A DNA stretch of 22,377 nt from Streptomyces sp. NBS 14/10 (GTDB lineage: Bacteria > Actinomycetota > Actinomycetes > Streptomycetales > Streptomycetaceae), in the NCBI RefSeq assembly GCF_002224125.1, contig NZ_NCSM01000083.1:1-22377 (forward strand). The letters are read 5' to 3'. Below the pieces are notes generated by a model. It saw only the letters and a list, made by a program, of their open reading frames with translations, was not told where the DNA came from and ran no database searches. This document shows, in pieces, positions 12,596-21,093 of this stretch; within the stretch, counting starts at the first letter, position 1, and every line of letters begins with the position of its first letter. Position numbers and translations under genes: made by a program.

Positions 12596-14119
12596 TCAGG
12601 CGGTGTGGTCTGGCGGCGCGGACCACAGGTGCATGGCGGCGTACGAGCGCCACGGCCGCCAGCCACGGGCGCGCCGGGCCAGCCCCGCGGGGGCCGTTCG
12701 GCCGGCCACTCGGCGGAGCCCCGGGTCCTCGGGGGAGAAGGCGTCGGGGTCTCCCAGCGCATGCGCCGCGATGCGCTGGACGGCCCAGGGGGCGATCCCG
12801 GGCAGGGCGAGCAGCCGGGCCGTGGCCTCCTCCCGGTCCGCGTCCCGGCCCAGCCGCAGCGTCCCGCCGTCCATGGCGCGGGCCAGGGCCCGTACGGCGG
12901 CGGCCGGTTGGTCGCCGAGGCCGAGCGCGGTGAGGTCGGCGGCAGCGAGCGCGGCGGCGGAGGGGAACAGCCGGGTGGGTCCCGCCGCCGGGCCGGCCTC
13001 GGCCGCCGCACCGACCGTCGCCGGACCGACCGGCTCGCCGTAGCCGGCAGCCAGCCGTCCGCACAGCCGACGGGCCTCGTCCAGCGGGGCGTACTGCTCG
13101 ACGACGACACGTACGGCGAGCTCGAACCCCTCCGCGCAGCCCGGCACCCGCAGGCCGGGCGCGGCCCGGACCAGGGGACCGAGCAGCGGGTCCGGACCCA
13201 GGGCGTCAGCGACGGCGGCGGGGTCGGCGTCCAGGTCGAGCAGGTCGCGGCAGCGCCGTACGGCGGCCGTGATGTCGCGGAGGTCGTCCAGGGACAGCCG
13301 CAGCCGCACCTGGTGCCCGAGGTCGTGGCCGCCGAGCACGGCGGCGCCCAGATCCAGTTCGGCGATCCCGGCGCCCCGGGGCAGGCGCAGCGTACGGCGG
13401 TAGCAGCCGCCGTCGGTCTCCGACACCTTCTCCACACCTGGGACGGCGCGCTCGCGCAGCCAGGTCAGGAGCGCCGCGCCGTTCAGCGGGGGCCGGTACC
13501 GCAGCCGCAGCGCCAGCGGCTCGGACCACCGGTCCGGGCGGCCGTCGTGCGGCGTCCGGGCTCCGCCGCCTTTGCGCAGTTCGCTCGGCGAGCGGCCGAA
13601 CGCGGTGCGGATGCCGTCGTTGAACTGCCGGATGCTGGAGTATCCGGCGGCCAGCGCCACATCCGCCAGGGGCAGGACGCCGGCCTCGATGAGCAGCCGC
13701 GCGGTCTGGGCGCGGCGGTTCAGCGCCAGGGCGAGCGGCCCCACGCCCACCTCCGCGACCAGCTGCCGGTGCAGATGGCGCTCGCTGACCGCGAGCTGCC
13801 GGGCCACCCCGGCCACGCCCGCCTCGTCGACGGCGCCGCTCGCGATGAGCCGCAGCGCGCGGGCCACCAGGTCGCCGCGGACGTTCCACTCCGGCGACGA
13901 GGGTCCGGCCTCCGGGCGGCACCGCCGGCACGCCCGGAACCCCGCCGCCTCTGCCGCCGCGCCTACCCGGAAGAACCGGACGTTCTCCCGCTTGGGGGTG
14001 CGCGAGCCGCACACCGGGCGGCAGTAGACGCCGGTCGAGGTCACCGCCACAAAGAAGAGGCCGTCGAACCGCGCGTCGCGGCTGGCCATGGCCCGGTAGC
14101 AGATGTCGAAATCGAGCAC
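12596..14119 (-). CDS. alkA: Ada/AlkA fusion: methyl-sensing regulator and 3-methyladenine DNA glycosylase
   Basis: The ~507-aa three-part protein has an N-terminal Ada zinc domain with Cys33, Cys37, Cys64 and Cys67 (YCRPVC and CRRC), where the first Cys is the methylphosphotriester acceptor. Next is an AraC-type DNA-binding domain (about 80-183, with SERHLHRQ and GYSSIRQFNDGIRTAFGRSPSELR). The C-terminal AlkA glycosylase contains the HhH-GPD motif LLALPGIAPWAVQRIAAHALGDPDAF and the catalytic Asp in SPEDPGLRR. It excises alkylated purines and can act as a methylation-triggered activator of the adaptive response. The GTG at 14119 is chosen because VLDFDICYRAMASRDARFDG matches the family start; no good ribosome-binding site is visible. 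Confidence 0.9.
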   Translation of the reverse strand: MLDFDICYRAMASRDARFDGLFFVAVTSTGVYCRPVCGSRTPKRENVRFFRVGAAAEAAGFRACRRCRPEAGPSSPEWNVRGDLVARALRLIASGAVDEAGVAGVARQLAVSERHLHRQLVAEVGVGPLALALNRRAQTARLLIEAGVLPLADVALAAGYSSIRQFNDGIRTAFGRSPSELRKGGGARTPHDGRPDRWSEPLALRLRYRPPLNGAALLTWLRERAVPGVEKVSETDGGCYRRTLRLPRGAGIAELDLGAAVLGGHDLGHQVRLRLSLDDLRDITAAVRRCRDLLDLDADPAAVADALGPDPLLGPLVRAAPGLRVPGCAEGFELAVRVVVEQYAPLDEARRLCGRLAAGYGEPVGPATVGAAAEAGPAAGPTRLFPSAAALAAADLTALGLGDQPAAAVRALARAMDGGTLRLGRDADREEATARLLALPGIAPWAVQRIAAHALGDPDAFSPEDPGLRRVAGRTAPAGLARRARGWRPWRSYAAMHLWSAPPDHTA

Positions 14120-14396
14120 GCGGCCATTGTTGACCGCCGGTCCTGCGGCTGTCTGGCGGTCATCGGACCAGGTGATGGACCGGCCGCGGACCGCTTGTCG
14201 TCGCGCGCGGCAGTGAACCGTACGCGGCCGACCGCCCGTCCTCCAGGGTGGCGCGGACATGCCGGGAGCGAACCAGGGCCGAACGGCCCGCCGCAGGGCC
14301 TACCATGACGCGCTGTCGAACGTGCCGAAGGTGCCGAGAGCGTCAAGAGGATCGAGAACGCCGTTGAGTGGTACTACGCCGGGCCGGGGTGGGCCG

Positions 14397-15770
14397 ATGG
14401 GGGTGGAGGGGGCACCTCCCAGCGGTAGCTGGGGGACCGACCAGGGGGCCCATGCCGCGCAGCGCTGGTCGGCACGGCTGTCCCTGGCCGCCGCCGCGCT
14501 GGGCGCACTGCTGCCGATGATCTTCGCCGGGACCGCCAGCCTGATCCTGTTGGTGGTCGGCCTCGGCGGCATGGCGGTGACCGCGGCCTCCGTGTGGTGG
14601 GTGCTGACCCGTCGTGGCGTGATCCGGATCGCGGCGGCCGTCCTGGCGGTGGCGGCGCCGCTGACCGTGATCGGGTTCTACGACGCGCGGAACCTGCTGT
14701 GGGTGGTCATGGTCGCCCTGGGGCTGTGGGGGGTGGCGGTCTGGGCGGGGCGGGCCGCGATCCGCAGCACCGGTCATGGCGCCGTACCGGTGCCGGAGTA
14801 CGAGACCCCCGCGCCGCGGAACCCCTTCCTGATCATGAACCCGCGCTCCGGCGGCGGAAAGGTGGGGCGGTTCGGGCTGAAGGAGAAGGCCGAACGGCTG
14901 GGCGCGCGCGTGGTGTTGCTCGACCCGGACCATCCGCAGGACGTGGCCGCCCTGGCCCGGGATGCGGCGGACGCGGGCGCCGATCTGCTGGGCGTGGCGG
15001 GCGGCGACGGTACGCAGGCGCTGGTCGCGGCCGTCGCGGTGGAGCGCGGACTCCCCTTCCTGGTGATCTCCGCGGGCACCCGCAACCACTTCGCGCTGGA
15101 CCTCGGCCTGGACCGCGAGGACCCGTCGACCTGCCTGGACGCGCTCACCGACGGCGTGGAACTCCGCGTCGACCTCGGCTACGCGAACGAGCATCCCTTC
15201 GTCAACAACGCGTCCTTCGGCGCGTACGCGGCGGTCGTCCAGAGCCCCGCCTACCGCGACGACAAGGTGCGCACCACCCTGGAGCTGCTGCCCGACCTGC
15301 TGACCCGCCAGCGCGGCCCCCGCATGATCGCGCAGGCCGACGGGGTCAAGATCCCCGCTCCCCAGGCCCTGCTGGTCAGCAACAACCCGTACCGCACCGG
15401 CGACACGGCCGGGCTCGGCCGCCGCGAGCTGCTGAACTCCGGCAGGCTCGGCGTCCTCGGCATCAAGGTCGACAACGCCGCCCAGGCCGCCGGGCTGCTG
15501 CGCGGCCGGAAGGCCGCGGGCCTGACGGTGCGGACCGCCCAGGAGGTGCTGGTGGACGCCGACCGCGAGGAGATCGAGGTCGGCGTGGACGGCGAGGCGC
15601 TGATGGTGTCGGTCCCGGTGCGCTGCCGTATCGCGCCTGGCGCGCTGCGGGTACGGGTCCCCCGGGCCCGGCCCGGCGTCCCGGCGGTGAAGCCGCCCAT
15701 GGACTGGCGGCGGCTGCGCAAGCTGGGCGCGGTGGTGGGGCGTACGGCGGTCGGCGGGCGCGGGTTCTGA
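14397..15770 (+). CDS. Diacylglycerol-kinase-family lipid kinase with N-terminal membrane helices
   Basis: The 457-aa protein has about four hydrophobic helices in residues 27-120. A DAGK catalytic domain follows, with NPRSGGGK (148-155), the nucleotide-binding GGDGT (202-206) and SAGTRNHFALDLG (about 220-232). It probably phosphorylates a membrane lipid such as diacylglycerol or a related polyprenyl or sphingoid lipid, with ATP. The start is uncertain. ATG at 14397 has only GGGGTGGG close upstream, and the next 40 nt form a self-complementary GC-rich repeat that may be an insertion. TTG at 14364 and the ATG at 14259 are possible. It diverges from the Ada-AlkA gene. Its stop is 24 nt from the convergent SgcJ-like gene. 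Confidence 0.85.
   Translation: MGVEGAPPSGSWGTDQGAHAAQRWSARLSLAAAALGALLPMIFAGTASLILLVVGLGGMAVTAASVWWVLTRRGVIRIAAAVLAVAAPLTVIGFYDARNLLWVVMVALGLWGVAVWAGRAAIRSTGHGAVPVPEYETPAPRNPFLIMNPRSGGGKVGRFGLKEKAERLGARVVLLDPDHPQDVAALARDAADAGADLLGVAGGDGTQALVAAVAVERGLPFLVISAGTRNHFALDLGLDREDPSTCLDALTDGVELRVDLGYANEHPFVNNASFGAYAAVVQSPAYRDDKVRTTLELLPDLLTRQRGPRMIAQADGVKIPAPQALLVSNNPYRTGDTAGLGRRELLNSGRLGVLGIKVDNAAQAAGLLRGRKAAGLTVRTAQEVLVDADREEIEVGVDGEALMVSVPVRCRIAPGALRVRVPRARPGVPAVKPPMDWRRLRKLGAVVGRTAVGGRGF
14405..14436. repeat. REP-like self-complementary element at the lipid-kinase start
   Basis: CCCAGC (14418-14423) and GCTGGG (14428-14433) pair around GGTA. An alternative pairing joins GGAGG (14405-14409) to CCTCC (14415-14419), so two hairpins compete. 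The sequence resembles GC-rich repeats I recall from several Streptomyces genomes. In frame it encodes the low-complexity EGAPPSGSWG. Confidence 0.5.
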
Positions 15771-15794
15771 GCGCTCCGGCCCCGTAGGACGGTC

Positions 15795-16265
15795 TCATTT
15801 CCCGCCGGGGCCGAACTGGTCGGCGAGCCAGTTGGTGAACGCTTCGACGCGCGGGCGGTGGCGGGTGTTGTGGAAGGCGCGGATCAGCCAGCGGCCGTCG
15901 GTGCCGCGCGTCATGACGTACGTCTGTACCGACATGGCCCGCGCGGAGGGCGTGGTGCGCTTGCCCTTGAGGACGGCGCCGCGCGAGTGGATCAGGGCGG
16001 TGTCGGGGGCGGGGAAGGACAGGGAGTCGATCTCGGCGTAGAGCCGGGAGCCCTTCAGCACGCCCTCGAAGAGGCCACGGTGTCCGTCGGCGATGCCGGC
16101 GCGGCCGGTCATGCGACCGCCGAAGAAGGTCACGTAGTCGGCGTCCTCGGTGAAGGTATCGGCGAACGCCTCGGTGTCGCCCCAGGCCCGGCTGTTGGCC
16201 TCGAAGAGGGCGCGGACGGCGGCGGTGTCGGTGGTCGCGGTGTCTTCGGTGGTGGCGGTGGTCAT
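15795..16265 (-). CDS. SgcJ/EcaC-family NTF2-like protein
   Basis: The 156-aa protein matches the SgcJ/EcaC (DUF4440-like) NTF2 fold. It has AAVRALFEANSRAWGDTEAFADTFTEDADYVTFFGGRMTGRAGI, then the central DTALIHSRG strand and a terminal MTRGTDGRWLIRAFHNTR. Members are found in polyketide and enediyne clusters and elsewhere, and the specific reaction is generally unknown. The ATG at 16265 has a GAGAGGA element 6 nt upstream. A good promoter (TTGCCA at 16338-16333, 18 nt, TATATT at 16314-16309) lies in the divergent region with the MarR gene, overlapped by the repeats described there, so MarR-type repression is likely. Confidence 0.87.
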   Translation of the reverse strand: MTTATTEDTATTDTAAVRALFEANSRAWGDTEAFADTFTEDADYVTFFGGRMTGRAGIADGHRGLFEGVLKGSRLYAEIDSLSFPAPDTALIHSRGAVLKGKRTTPSARAMSVQTYVMTRGTDGRWLIRAFHNTRHRPRVEAFTNWLADQFGPGGK

Positions 16266-16296
16266 GGGTGTTCCTCTCCCGTGCTGGTAAACTTGC

Positions 16297-16338
16297 TTGC
16301 GTGCATGCAATATATGCAGGCGTGCATGAAGTTGGCAA
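16297..16338. promoter_or_regulatory. Divergent promoter with repeated operator-like motifs
   Basis: GCGTGCATG occurs twice, at 16299-16307 and 16320-16328, 21 bp (two helical turns) apart. TTGC-GTGCAT-GCAA (16297-16310) is a near-palindrome with one broken pair. On the minus strand, -35 TTGCCA and -10 TATATT (18-bp spacer) point to the SgcJ-like gene. This fits a MarR operator region controlling both genes. Confidence 0.6.
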
Positions 16339-16354
16339 GAGGGCGTGACACGAC

Positions 16355-16870
16355 ATGACGGAAGAGAGGCGCGACACCATGGCCGACCAGGAACGCAGCC
16401 AGGAACGCGGGCCGCTGCTCGGGGAGTTGGCGGGCGTCTACCGGAGCTATCTCACCGCCGTCGTACTGCACGGACAGGCGGCCGCCGACGCCCTGGGGCA
16501 GAACCCCACCGACCTGTACGCCCGGAACGCCCTCGAACTCGCGGGCCCGCTCACCACCGGCGTGCTGGCCGAGCGGATCGGACTGTCGCAGAGCGCCACC
16601 ACCCGCCTCGTCGACCGGCTGGAGCGGGCGGGCTGGGTGCGCCGCGGGCCGGACCCGGTGGACCGGCGGCGGGTCGTGGTGGCCGCCGTGCCCGTGCCGG
16701 AGGAGGCGGACGAGAAGGCGTTCGGACCGGCCCGCCGCCGTATGGCCGAGGTCTTCGACGGGTTCGGTGACGACGAACTGCGGGTGCTGCGCCGCTACTT
16801 CGAACGGGCGGCGCCCGCCCTGCGCGCGGCGACCGCCGAGACGAAGGGGCTGGAGCCGGTCGAGCCCTGA
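16355..16870 (+). CDS. MarR-family transcriptional regulator
   Basis: The protein is up to 171 aa. A helical dimerisation N-terminus is followed by the winged helix at about residues 66-115: GPLTTGVLAERIGLSQSATTRLVDRLERAGWV, then the wing RRGPDPVDRRRVVVAAVP with the conserved D-x-R-R. ATG at 16355 and ATG at 16379 both have purine-rich elements (AGAGGG 11 nt and GAGAGG 9 nt upstream). The shorter 163-aa form is equally plausible. It diverges from the SgcJ-like gene and probably represses it in response to a small ligand. The stop codon merges into the 17-bp tandem repeat array. Confidence 0.9.
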   Translation: MTEERRDTMADQERSQERGPLLGELAGVYRSYLTAVVLHGQAAADALGQNPTDLYARNALELAGPLTTGVLAERIGLSQSATTRLVDRLERAGWVRRGPDPVDRRRVVVAAVPVPEEADEKAFGPARRRMAEVFDGFGDDELRVLRRYFERAAPALRAATAETKGLEPVEP

Positions 16871-16956
16871 CCGTACGGCGGCGACGACCGTACGGCGGTG
16901 ACGACCGTATGACAGCGACGACCGTACGGCGACGACGACCGTACGGCGGCGACGAC
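16869..16956. repeat. 17-bp tandem repeat array upstream of the AfsR-like gene
   Basis: The unit GACGACCGTACGGCGGC is repeated about five times at 17-bp period: partial copy 16869-16882, then 16883-16899, 16900-16916 (degenerate), 16917-16933, 16934-16950 and a 6-nt remnant. Four copies contain the perfect palindrome CCGTACGG. The array ends 5 bp before a -35-like element. Confidence 0.8.
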
Positions 16957-16960
16957 TCGC

Positions 16961-16990
16961 TGACCGGCCCATCCGCCGACTGGCTAATCT
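16961..16990 (+). promoter_or_regulatory. Promoter candidate giving a leaderless AfsR-like transcript
   Basis: TGACCG (16961-16966), an 18-bp spacer and TAATCT (16985-16990) place the transcription start at or within one or two bases of GTG 16997. No Shine-Dalgarno element lies upstream of that GTG, which fits leaderless translation. Confidence 0.5.
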
Positions 16991-16996
16991 GACCCG

Positions 16997-19900
16997 GTGA
17001 CCACCGAGCTGACCCTGCTGTCGCGGGTCTCGTGCCGCGGCCGCGAGATAACCGGGCCCCGGCTGCGCGGCCTGCTCGCGCTTCTCGCGGGTGAGCCGCG
17101 CACCGGCTGCGGCACCGCCAGGCTGGTGAACGGGCTCTGGCCGGAGGACCGACCGGAGGACCGGCCGGAGAACCCGACCAAGGCGCTCCAGATCCTGGTC
17201 TCCCGCGCCCGCTCCCAGCTGGGCGCCGATGTGATCGCCAGCACCCCCACCGGCTACCGCCTCGCCCTGCCCGAGGACCAGGTCGACAGCTCCGCCGTCC
17301 TGCTCAGCGCGGCCGCGAGCGCGCGGCACGCGCGCGCCGGCGACCACGCCGCCGCGCTCGCGCACGCCGAGGCCGGCCTCGCGCTGTGGGAGGGCGACCC
17401 GGGCGGCGAGGCGGACGGCGCGGCGCGGGGCGGCGCGGCCGAGGACCCGGTGGCCGCCCTGCGCGCGGAGCGCGCCGCGACGTACCGGACGCTGGCGCGC
17501 GCCCGCGCGCTGGCCCTGTCCCGGCTCGGCCGCCGGGCCGAGGCGGCCGAGCCGCTGGACGGCCTGGCCCGCGAGCGGCCGCGGGACGAGGAGGTGCTGC
17601 TGGAGCTGTTGCGCTGCGAGGCGGCCACGCTCGGCCCGTCCGCGGCGCTGGCCAGGTACGACACATACCGCCGCGCGCTGCGCGACGAGCTCGGCACCGA
17701 CCCCGGCCCGGCGCTCCAGGCCGTCCATGAGGAACTGCTGCGGGGCGAGGCGCCGGTGGTGCGGCACGGCGTCCCGTACGAGCCCAATGCTTTGCTCGGC
17801 CGCGACGAGGACATCGCCGCGGTGGCGGAGCTGCTGCACGCCTCCCGGGTCGCCTCGGTCGTCGGCCCCGGCGGGCTGGGCAAGACGCGGCTGGCGCACG
17901 CCGTGAGCCGCCGGGCCGAGCGGCGCGCCGTGTACTTCGTCGGGCTCGCGGGCGTCACCTCCGACGAGGACGTGGTCAGAGAGGTCGCGTCGGCGCTCGG
18001 CGTCGGTGAGGCCCCGCCCGGCGCGGTCGGCCATCTGGGCCTGCCGACGGACGTCCTCAGCGGCATCCTGGCCGCCCTCGGTTCCGGGCCCGTGCTGCTG
18101 GTGCTGGACAACTGCGAGCACGTCATCCGCGCCGCCGCCGAGCTGGTGCACCACCTGGTGTCCATGACGCAGGACCTGCGGGTGCTCACCACGAGCCGGG
18201 CGCCGCTCGGCCTGTCCTCCGAGGCCGTGTATCTGCTGCCCGAGCTGAGCCGGGCGACGACGGTCGAGCTGTTCGAGCAGCGGGCGCGGGCGGTACGGCC
18301 CGGCGCCGATCTGCCCGCCGACGCCGTCGAGGAGCTGTGCCGCCACCTGGACGGGCTGCCGCTCGCGGTGGAGCTGGCGGCCGCGCGGGTCCGGGTCATG
18401 TCGGTCGCGGAGATCGCCCGCCGCCTGGAGGACCGGTTCACCCTGCTGCGCGGCGGCGCGCGGGACGCGCCCAGCCGCCACCGTACGCTGCACGCCGTCG
18501 TCGACTGGAGCTGGAACCTGCTGGATCCGGCCGGACAGGCGGCGCTGCGGGCGCTGTCCGTCTTCCCGGGCGGATTCACGGCGGACGCCGCCTGTCATCT
18601 CCTCGCGGAAGAGGACGACGCCCTCGGGGTGCTCGCGGACCTGGCCGACCAGTCGCTGCTCAAGGTCGCCGACACCCCGGCGGGGGCGCGTTTCCGGATG
18701 CTGGAGACCGTACGGGAGTTCAGCACCGCCCACCGGGAGGCGGCCGGGGAGACGGACCGCGTGATCGGCCGTTTCCTCGCGTGGGCCCGTGACTTCGGCG
18801 TGGCGCACCACGACTCGCCCCATGAACGCGACTTCTTCGCGCCCCTCTACCGGATCCGGGCCGAGCAGGACAACCTCGTCCACGCCCTGCGGTACGGGCT
18901 GGCGCGAGACGACGGCCCGGCGGTCGCGGCGACGTCCGCCGTACTCGCGTCCCTGTGGACGGTCGAGGGCAACTACACGCGCGTCGCCGCACTGGCCGAG
19001 CAGAGCAGCCGGCTGCTGTCGCACTACCGGCCCGAGCGGGGGTCCGACCCGGAGCTCGTCGAGGTCACCCGGACCGCCGCGGCGCTGTTCACCGCGAACA
19101 CCTTCACCGTCGTCGGGCTGCGCGCCGGCCGCCCGCTGGTCACCCTGCGCCGGCTGCCGCCCGCCCCGCCCGACACCCTCGTACGGGCCATCGCGACCGT
19201 GATGGCCGCCGCGCCCGAGGTGCTGGGGCCGGATCCCGCCCCGCTGCGCGCGCTCTGCGACAGCGACGAACCGCTGCTGGCGGTCGTCGCCAACTCCCTC
19301 GCGAGCTATGTCCTGGAGCGGCAGGGCGACGTGGACGGCGCGATCCGGGCGGCCGAGGGCATGCTGGACGCGTTCCGGGGCCGGGGCGCCGACTGGGTCG
19401 AGGTCATGGCCCGCACCCGGATCAGCGAACTGTCCCTGCAGGCCGAACGGGGCGAGGAGAGCCGGCGCCATCTGGCCGCGGCGCTGCGGCTGATGGAGGG
19501 GAGCATGCCGTGGGGGGACATCACCGGCGTCAAGGCGGCCCTGATCCTCGCCAATCTGCAACTCGGCGCCGTCGACGAGGCGGAGCGATTGCTGCCGCTG
19601 ACGACGCCCGAACAGCAGCAGGAGGAGGTGGAGGCGGAGACGGTCGGCGCGTTCGCCTTCGGCCTCGGCATGCGGGCGGAGCTGCTGCTCGCGCGCGGCG
19701 AGGTCGAGACCGGCTGCCGCGAGTGGCGGCGGGCCGTCGGGGCGTCGGACGGCGGCGAGCGCGCGTTCTACCGCACCGACCCGCCCGGTCTGGAGCCCTG
19801 GACCCTGGAGATCGAGGCCGCCGCCGTGGTCGCCCACGCGCACCACGGTCGGCTCGACCTGATCGCGGAGACCGTCGGCGAACTTCCCCACAAGCTGTGG

Positions 19901-20293
19901 ACAATGCTCAGCCACCCCGTGGAGAAGCCCCCGGCCTATCTGATGGACCTCCCGGTGTGCGGTGCGCTGCTGCTGGCCCTGGCCATGGTGGAACTCGACC
20001 GCGCGGAGCGCACCGGGGACGCGGCGGCCCGTACGGCCGGCGCCCGGCTGATCGCCCTGGCGGAGCGGTTCCGCTTCCTGCGCGGCTTCCAGCCGACCAT
20101 GGCCTCCGCCCGCGCCCGCCACGCGGCCGAACAGGCCGACAGGGCGGCGTACGAGGACGCGGTGTCCTCGTACGCCGCCCTGGGGCGGGAAGAACTGCTG
20201 GCCACGGCCCTGACGGCGATCGAGCCCCTGACGCCTGCGCCGCGGGAGTACGGCGGGTACGGCAGGCACGGCGAGCACTGCCGGGCCCGCTAG
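16997..20293 (+). CDS. AfsR-like BTAD/NB-ARC ATPase regulator
   Basis: The 1098-aa protein is multi-domain. A SARP-type OmpR-like winged helix covers about 1-92 (PTKALQILVSRARSQLG, TPTGYRLAL) and a BTAD helical domain about 95-250. The STAND NB-ARC ATPase has Walker A GPGGLGKT (290-297), Walker B VLLVLDNCEH (366-375), a sensor-like LTTSRAPLG and GLPLAVELAAARV. A long TPR-like helical C-terminus follows. SARP/AfsR proteins bind short direct repeats and activate secondary-metabolite or export genes after ATP-dependent oligomerisation. GTG at 16997 appears leaderless. Residues 49-60 contain the 12-nt duplicated RPED unit. The stop overlaps that of the convergent ABC permease within CTAG (20290-20293), and a 17-bp repeat array lies upstream. 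Confidence 0.9.
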   Translation: MTTELTLLSRVSCRGREITGPRLRGLLALLAGEPRTGCGTARLVNGLWPEDRPEDRPENPTKALQILVSRARSQLGADVIASTPTGYRLALPEDQVDSSAVLLSAAASARHARAGDHAAALAHAEAGLALWEGDPGGEADGAARGGAAEDPVAALRAERAATYRTLARARALALSRLGRRAEAAEPLDGLARERPRDEEVLLELLRCEAATLGPSAALARYDTYRRALRDELGTDPGPALQAVHEELLRGEAPVVRHGVPYEPNALLGRDEDIAAVAELLHASRVASVVGPGGLGKTRLAHAVSRRAERRAVYFVGLAGVTSDEDVVREVASALGVGEAPPGAVGHLGLPTDVLSGILAALGSGPVLLVLDNCEHVIRAAAELVHHLVSMTQDLRVLTTSRAPLGLSSEAVYLLPELSRATTVELFEQRARAVRPGADLPADAVEELCRHLDGLPLAVELAAARVRVMSVAEIARRLEDRFTLLRGGARDAPSRHRTLHAVVDWSWNLLDPAGQAALRALSVFPGGFTADAACHLLAEEDDALGVLADLADQSLLKVADTPAGARFRMLETVREFSTAHREAAGETDRVIGRFLAWARDFGVAHHDSPHERDFFAPLYRIRAEQDNLVHALRYGLARDDGPAVAATSAVLASLWTVEGNYTRVAALAEQSSRLLSHYRPERGSDPELVEVTRTAAALFTANTFTVVGLRAGRPLVTLRRLPPAPPDTLVRAIATVMAAAPEVLGPDPAPLRALCDSDEPLLAVVANSLASYVLERQGDVDGAIRAAEGMLDAFRGRGADWVEVMARTRISELSLQAERGEESRRHLAAALRLMEGSMPWGDITGVKAALILANLQLGAVDEAERLLPLTTPEQQQEEVEAETVGAFAFGLGMRAELLLARGEVETGCREWRRAVGASDGGERAFYRTDPPGLEPWTLEIEAAAVVAHAHHGRLDLIAETVGELPHKLWTMLSHPVEKPPAYLMDLPVCGALLLALAMVELDRAERTGDAAARTAGARLIALAERFRFLRGFQPTMASARARHAAEQADRAAYEDAVSSYAALGREELLATALTAIEPLTPAPREYGGYGRHGEHCRAR

Positions 20294-21093
20294 CGCCGGG
20301 GCTCCCGCTTGAACATCGCCCGCGCCCAGAGGAAGCCGACCAGGGTGAGCCCCACGCACCAGGCCACCGCGATGACGCCGCTGTTCCCGATCTCCGTGCC
20401 CATCAGCAGCCCACGCAGTGTCTCGATGATCGGGGTGTAGGGCTGGTACTCGGCGAACCAGCGCAGCCCGGTCGGCATCGAGTCCGTGGGGACGATGGCG
20501 CTGCCGAGGAACGGCAGGAACTGCAGCGGCATGGGCGCGTTGCTCGCGGTCTCGGGGCTCCGGCACGCCATCCCCATGGCGGCCGAGAGCCAGGTGAGCG
20601 CGACGGTGACCAGGACCAGGAGGCCGAAGGTGGCAAGCCACTCGACGGCGGTGGCGTTCGGCCGGAACCCCATGGCCAGCGCGAGCCCGGTGACCAGAGC
20701 GATGGCGACCAGCGTCTGGAGGACACAGCCGACCACGTGTCCGATGAGCACCGAGGACCGCGAGATCGCCATGGTGCGGAACCGGTTGATGATGCCCGCG
20801 GTCATGTCGACGGAGATGGCCACCGCCATCGCCAGCGATCCGGAGGTCGCCGCCATCAGAATGATTCCGGGGGCGGCGTAGTCGATGTAGTCCGTGTCGC
20901 CGCCGCCCGACCCGCCCATCGGGCCGACCCCGGTGCCCAGCGCGCCACCGAAGACGTACACGAACAGCAGCAGCATGACGATCGGCATCGCGGCGACGGA
21001 GATCGTCATGGCGGGGTAGCGCAGCGCGTGCCGGAGGTTGCGCCGCAGCATCGTCATGGAATCGCTCAGAGGACGGGACAGGGTGCTGCTCAT
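20290..21093 (-). CDS. ABC-2 type permease (DrrB-like)
   Basis: The 267-aa protein has about six membrane helices and the ABC-2 exporter layout. A cytoplasmic N-terminus (MLRRNLRHALRYP) is followed by VAAMPIVMLLLFVYVFGGALG, the conserved APGIILMAATSG, an INRFRTMAISRSSVLIGH loop (ABC-2 signature-like, ATPase contact), and a C-terminal FAEYQPYTPIIETLRGLLMG. It forms the export channel with the ATPase encoded upstream. ATG at 21093 shares its A with the ATPase stop (TGATG), and a GTG at 21096 would give a GTGA overlap; either way the two are coupled. Substrate is unknown. DrrAB relatives export anthracyclines or lipids. Confidence 0.92.
   Translation of the reverse strand: MSSTLSRPLSDSMTMLRRNLRHALRYPAMTISVAAMPIVMLLLFVYVFGGALGTGVGPMGGSGGGDTDYIDYAAPGIILMAATSGSLAMAVAISVDMTAGIINRFRTMAISRSSVLIGHVVGCVLQTLVAIALVTGLALAMGFRPNATAVEWLATFGLLVLVTVALTWLSAAMGMACRSPETASNAPMPLQFLPFLGSAIVPTDSMPTGLRWFAEYQPYTPIIETLRGLLMGTEIGNSGVIAVAWCVGLTLVGFLWARAMFKREPRR

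Noticed and set aside
12605..14308. A 567-codon plus-strand frame
   Set aside because: It is antisense to the Ada-AlkA gene, which has complete Cys, AraC and HhH motifs. The antisense translation matches no protein pattern.
14594..15787. A 397-codon plus-strand frame in another phase of the lipid-kinase gene
   Set aside because: It is Arg/Gly-rich out-of-phase translation. The real frame carries GGDGT and the membrane helices.
16262..20641. A 1459-codon open frame on the minus strand
   Set aside because: It lies antisense to the MarR and AfsR-like genes and has Gly/Arg/Ala/Pro/His-rich, low-complexity composition. It is the usual GC-rich antisense artefact; the plus-strand genes have clear domains.
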